Assembly (NCBI GenBank): GCA_965145485.1
Contig: CBCTCU010000034.1
Coordinates: 1 to 30,780 of the forward strand
Direction of reading: 5' to 3'
Source of the DNA: CABQCM01 sp965145485
Lineage (GTDB): Bacteria > Bacillota > Clostridia > Oscillospirales > Acutalibacteraceae
Length of the DNA stretch: 30,780 nucleotides
This document shows, piece after piece, positions 30,623 to 30,780 of the stretch. Each line of letters starts with the position of its first letter. Position 1 is the stretch's first letter. The notes under the pieces were generated by a model that ran no database searches, was not told where the DNA came from, and was given only the letters and a program-made list of their open reading frames with translations. Both the position numbers and the translations under genes were made by a program.

Positions 30623-30780
30623 GCGGGGGAAGGGGGACGCGGCGGCGCACAGGATTTTGGTGGAATCCACATCCGAACTCGCCAATCCCCCGGGTGTGGT
30701 GAACGGATAGTCGTGGCATGACGGAATATCCCCGGTTTGTTAGAGGAATGCCCCAGCGGGATAAGCCGCCCCGCGTATGG

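Noticed and set aside
1..30780. CRISPR arrays, tRNA/rRNA genes, transposons or prophage genes
   Set aside because: No regularly spaced direct repeats, cloverleaf-like genes, transposase or phage motifs were seen by eye on either strand; a tool-based scan could still find a small RNA.

Overview
The window looks like a chromosomal segment of a strictly anaerobic, endospore-forming, moderately high-GC Firmicute, most likely of the class Clostridia (Oscillospiraceae/Eubacteriales-like). The evidence is the sporulation genes spo0A, spoIVB and a complete spoIIIAA-AH operon, strong AGGAGG-type ribosome binding sites, an oxygen-sensitive ferredoxin-dependent 2-oxoacid oxidoreductase, and a superoxide reductase typical of anaerobes. 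No rRNA, tRNA, CRISPR array, transposase or prophage gene was seen. The placement comes from gene content alone, not from a database search.

Layout. (1) 80-1615: superoxide reductase and a small NrdD-like protein on the minus strand, divergent from a Crp/Fnr regulator, with a perfect palindrome between them. (2) 1870-2475: a membrane-anchored XRE regulator with a C-terminal zinc-ribbon-like tail, preceded by a strong dyad. (3) 2792-5166: spoIVB-spo0A on the minus strand, each followed by a terminator hairpin. (4) 5219-6071: about 850 bases without a convincing gene. (5) 6197-9009, minus strand: yhaM exoribonuclease, Pit phosphate transporter and its DUF47/PhoU-like partner. (6) 9499-9843: a TIGR04076-type small protein with its own consensus promoter. 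(7) 10190-13447, plus strand: a MinD-like ATPase followed by the four subunits of a 2-oxoacid:ferredoxin oxidoreductase, closed by a bidirectional terminator. (8) 13753-16540, minus strand: two paralogous lipoproteins of an unrecognised family, each with an internal domain duplication, behind a consensus promoter. (9) 16913-22402, plus strand: spoIIIAA-AH, with unusually long structured spacers. (10) 22765-30622, plus strand: asp23, nusB, a TsaD-like paralog, xseA, xseB, ispA, dxs and tlyA.

How the parts relate. Blocks 3, 9 and 10 are the pieces of one conserved Firmicute neighbourhood (spoIIIA - asp23 - nusB - xseAB - ispA - dxs - tlyA - recN - spoIVB - spo0A in Bacillus). Here the spoIVB-spo0A end sits about 11 kb away on the opposite strand, with phosphate uptake, 2-oxoacid oxidation and the lipoprotein pair in between. 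SpoIIIA builds the channel between mother cell and forespore, SpoIVB is the forespore protease that signals back for sigma-K activation, and Spo0A starts the programme. XseAB, NusB, IspA, DXS and TlyA are housekeeping genes (DNA repair, transcription, isoprenoids, rRNA methylation).

The least explained parts are the tandem duplicated-domain lipoproteins, the hairpin-rich leaders and spacers (ahead of spoIIIAA, inside spoIIIA, ahead of asp23, nusB and dxs), and the palindromic sites near the redox genes. I found no complete gene system that I could call new with confidence.
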